A stretch of DNA of 6,950 nucleotides from Anaerolineae bacterium (GTDB lineage: Bacteria; Chloroflexota; Anaerolineae; UBA1429), in contig SKLG01000537.1 of the NCBI GenBank assembly GCA_007123335.1, forward strand, positions 1 through 6,950, read 5' to 3'. Below the pieces are notes generated by a model. It saw nothing but the letters and a program-made list of their open reading frames with translations, was not told where the DNA came from and did no database searches. The stretch's first letter is position 1. Each line of letters begins with the position of its first letter. Positions 5,945-6,950 of this stretch are shown here, piece after piece. Both the position numbers and the translations under genes were made by a program.

Positions 5945-6115
5945 CGGATGATTCTCCCCTCTTTAGATAGTTCTGCGAACGACTCTGCCCTCAGTATAGG
6001 GGATCGTTCACGGGATAGCATCGGAAGAAGGTAGGATTTCCAACTCAATCCATAGTATGAATCGGACATCACCCGATCGGCTGTGCATATCACGGTCATC
6101 GATGATCCTCTGAGA
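5945..6115 (-). promoter_or_regulatory. control region of the lipoprotein-kinase-regulator operon
   Basis: This non-coding stretch must hold the operon promoter. A -10-like TATACT is visible on the minus strand at 5993-5998, about 50 nt before the start codon, but I find no convincing -35 at the right distance. Three small symmetrical motifs lie upstream: the 10-bp palindrome TCATCGATGA (6096-6105), CCGATCGG (6073-6080) and the imperfect GTGCATATCAC (6083-6093). They are plausible regulator sites, without any direct support. No small gene with a ribosome binding site is seen here. Confidence 0.35.
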
Positions 6116-6195
6116 AGAGCGGGTGAGACACCCGCGCCCCAATGCTCGTGTATCCGCGATGGCCCTCTTAGGGGCGCGGGCCTCCGGCCCGCTCT
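6116..6195. repeat. REP-like double-hairpin element with inverted arms
   Basis: Two short hairpins face each other: GCGGGTG-AGA-CACCCGC (6119-6135) and GCGGGCC-TCC-GGCCCGC (6176-6192). The whole left arm (6116-6140) is also an inverted copy of the right arm (6171-6195). AGAGCGGG pairs with CCCGCTCT, and CCCGCGCCCC (6131-6140) pairs with GGGGCGCGGG (6171-6180), leaving a 30-nt centre. This is the layout of bacterial REP pairs or a tiny non-autonomous palindromic element. It lies at the 3' end of the aminotransferase gene and overlaps its last eight codons. It could end that transcript, although there is no T run. Confidence 0.6.
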
Positions 6196-6950
6196 ATGGC
6201 GTCGGCGGCGTTGCGCAATGCCGTCACGATCAGCTCGGCCGCGCCCGGAATCGGGTCGCTCAGCACCGGCAAAAAGATCAGCTCGTCGAGCAGCTTTTCC
6301 GTCACCGGCAGATCGCCCTCGCGATACCCCGGATAATCGCCGGAGAGCGGCCCGCGACCGTCGCCATACAGGTCAAAGCCATCGGCGTAGAGCGGCAGGC
6401 GGTGCAGTAGCTCGTATGGGCAGCGGGTGGCCGGCACACCGGCGCGGTTGATCGCCTCGATCATGGCGTCGCGCGACGGCGCGCCGTCCAACTCTTTAGG
6501 GCGATAGCGCACCGGAAAGCCATAGTAGCCGCCGCGCGTCGCGCCCGGTATCGTGGGCACCGGCTCGAGGCCGGGGATGTCGGCCAAGCCCGCCTCTACC
6601 GCAGCCACATAGCCACCGCGACGCTCGTTCAGTGCCGGCAGCTTCTTCATCTGCACCATGGCCAGCCCTACGCCCAGCGGGTGAGCGCGGAACTTGAACC
6701 CCAGACCCAGCGGCTGGAGGTAACGGTACTTGTCCTGAGCCAGGTCTACGCCGGCGATGCGGTTTACCTGGCCCACCAGGCAGGCGCGGTCAAAGAGCTC
6801 GGCGTCGTTAGTGGTCAGGATGCCGGCCTCGCCGGCGCTCATGGCCTTGCTACCCTGCATGCTCCAGCAGGCAGCGTGGCCCATGCTCCCAACCATGCGC
6901 CCTTTGTACATCGCGCCATGGGCGTGGGAACAATCCTCGATCACCTTGAC
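6168..6950 (-). CDS. DegT/DnrJ/EryC1/StrS-family PLP aminotransferase, C-terminal part
   Basis: The visible 260 residues are the C-terminal two thirds of a fold-type I, PLP-dependent sugar or cyclitol aminotransferase; the 5' end is outside the window. The visible frame begins VKVIEDCSHAHGA, the family's strand with the aspartate that contacts the PLP ring nitrogen (D6 of the visible part). It continues to WSMQGSKAMSAGEAGILTTND, in which visible-residue K35 is the expected Schiff-base lysine. The later GFKFRAHPLGVGLAMVQ and the C-terminal small-domain region (RAGVPATRCPYELLHRLPLY) fit the family. Such enzymes transfer an amino group from glutamate or glutamine to a keto-sugar in surface polysaccharide, antibiotic or cofactor pathways; the substrate cannot be read from this fragment. 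The last residues, ERAGGPRP and the TAA stop, lie in or next to the palindromic element at 6116-6195, so the natural C-terminus has probably been altered by it. Confidence 0.92.
   Translation of the reverse strand, partial: VKVIEDCSHAHGAMYKGRMVGSMGHAACWSMQGSKAMSAGEAGILTTNDAELFDRACLVGQVNRIAGVDLAQDKYRYLQPLGLGFKFRAHPLGVGLAMVQMKKLPALNERRGGYVAAVEAGLADIPGLEPVPTIPGATRGGYYGFPVRYRPKELDGAPSRDAMIEAINRAGVPATRCPYELLHRLPLYADGFDLYGDGRGPLSGDYPGYREGDLPVTEKLLDELIFLPVLSDPIPGAAELIVTALRNAADAIERAGGPRP

Noticed and set aside
6008..6088. 26-codon open frame on the minus strand upstream of the lipoprotein
   Set aside because: No ribosome binding site and no protein-like character; it is open by chance in the control region.

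Overview
The window is a GC-rich piece of bacterial chromosome in which every supportable gene lies on the minus strand, so the order of transcription runs from high to low coordinates. The best guess for the source is a member of the Chloroflexota (Anaerolineae- or Caldilineae-like). This is inferred from the lipoprotein with a Pro/Thr linker, the dCache-HAMP-GAF NarX-type histidine kinase, the codon use, and short GC-rich palindromic elements at gene edges. No taxonomic marker gene is present, so this remains an inference.

Layout from the right edge to the left edge: (1) 6950-6168, the C-terminal part of a DegT/DnrJ/EryC1/StrS-type PLP aminotransferase, whose last eight codons lie inside a REP-like double-hairpin element (6116-6195). 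(2) 5944-4850, a lipoprotein with a DUF3828-like domain followed by a second domain opening with the 'YGF..TYPEGW' motif. (3) 4850-2487, a 787-residue sensor histidine kinase that starts on the lipoprotein stop codon (TAATG). (4) 2453-1812, a NarL/LuxR-family response regulator with a strong Shine-Dalgarno site. (5) A stem-loop terminator at 1744-1778. (6) 1691-1620, a 23-residue membrane micropeptide with a good ribosome binding site. (7) 1530-691, a secreted or membrane-anchored protein made of two tandem copies of the same DUF3828-like domain. (8) A perfect 17-bp hairpin at 629-666. (9) A sigma-70-like promoter and leader, then the first 154 codons of a B12-dependent diol/glycerol dehydratase large subunit (463-1), which runs off the left edge.

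The centre of interest is the block from 5944 to 691. A two-component system is bracketed by two exported proteins that share one domain: a single copy in the lipoprotein translationally coupled to the kinase, and a tandem copy in the separate downstream unit. A plausible but unproven reading is an envelope-sensing module. The lipoprotein would be an accessory sensor for the periplasmic dCache domain of the kinase, and the regulator would drive the downstream micropeptide plus double-domain protein. The dehydratase at the left and the aminotransferase at the right look like unrelated neighbours, each separated from the block by a strong palindromic structure.

No rRNA, tRNA, CRISPR array, transposase, or recognisable riboswitch was seen. 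All long plus-strand open frames are antisense shadows of the minus-strand genes.
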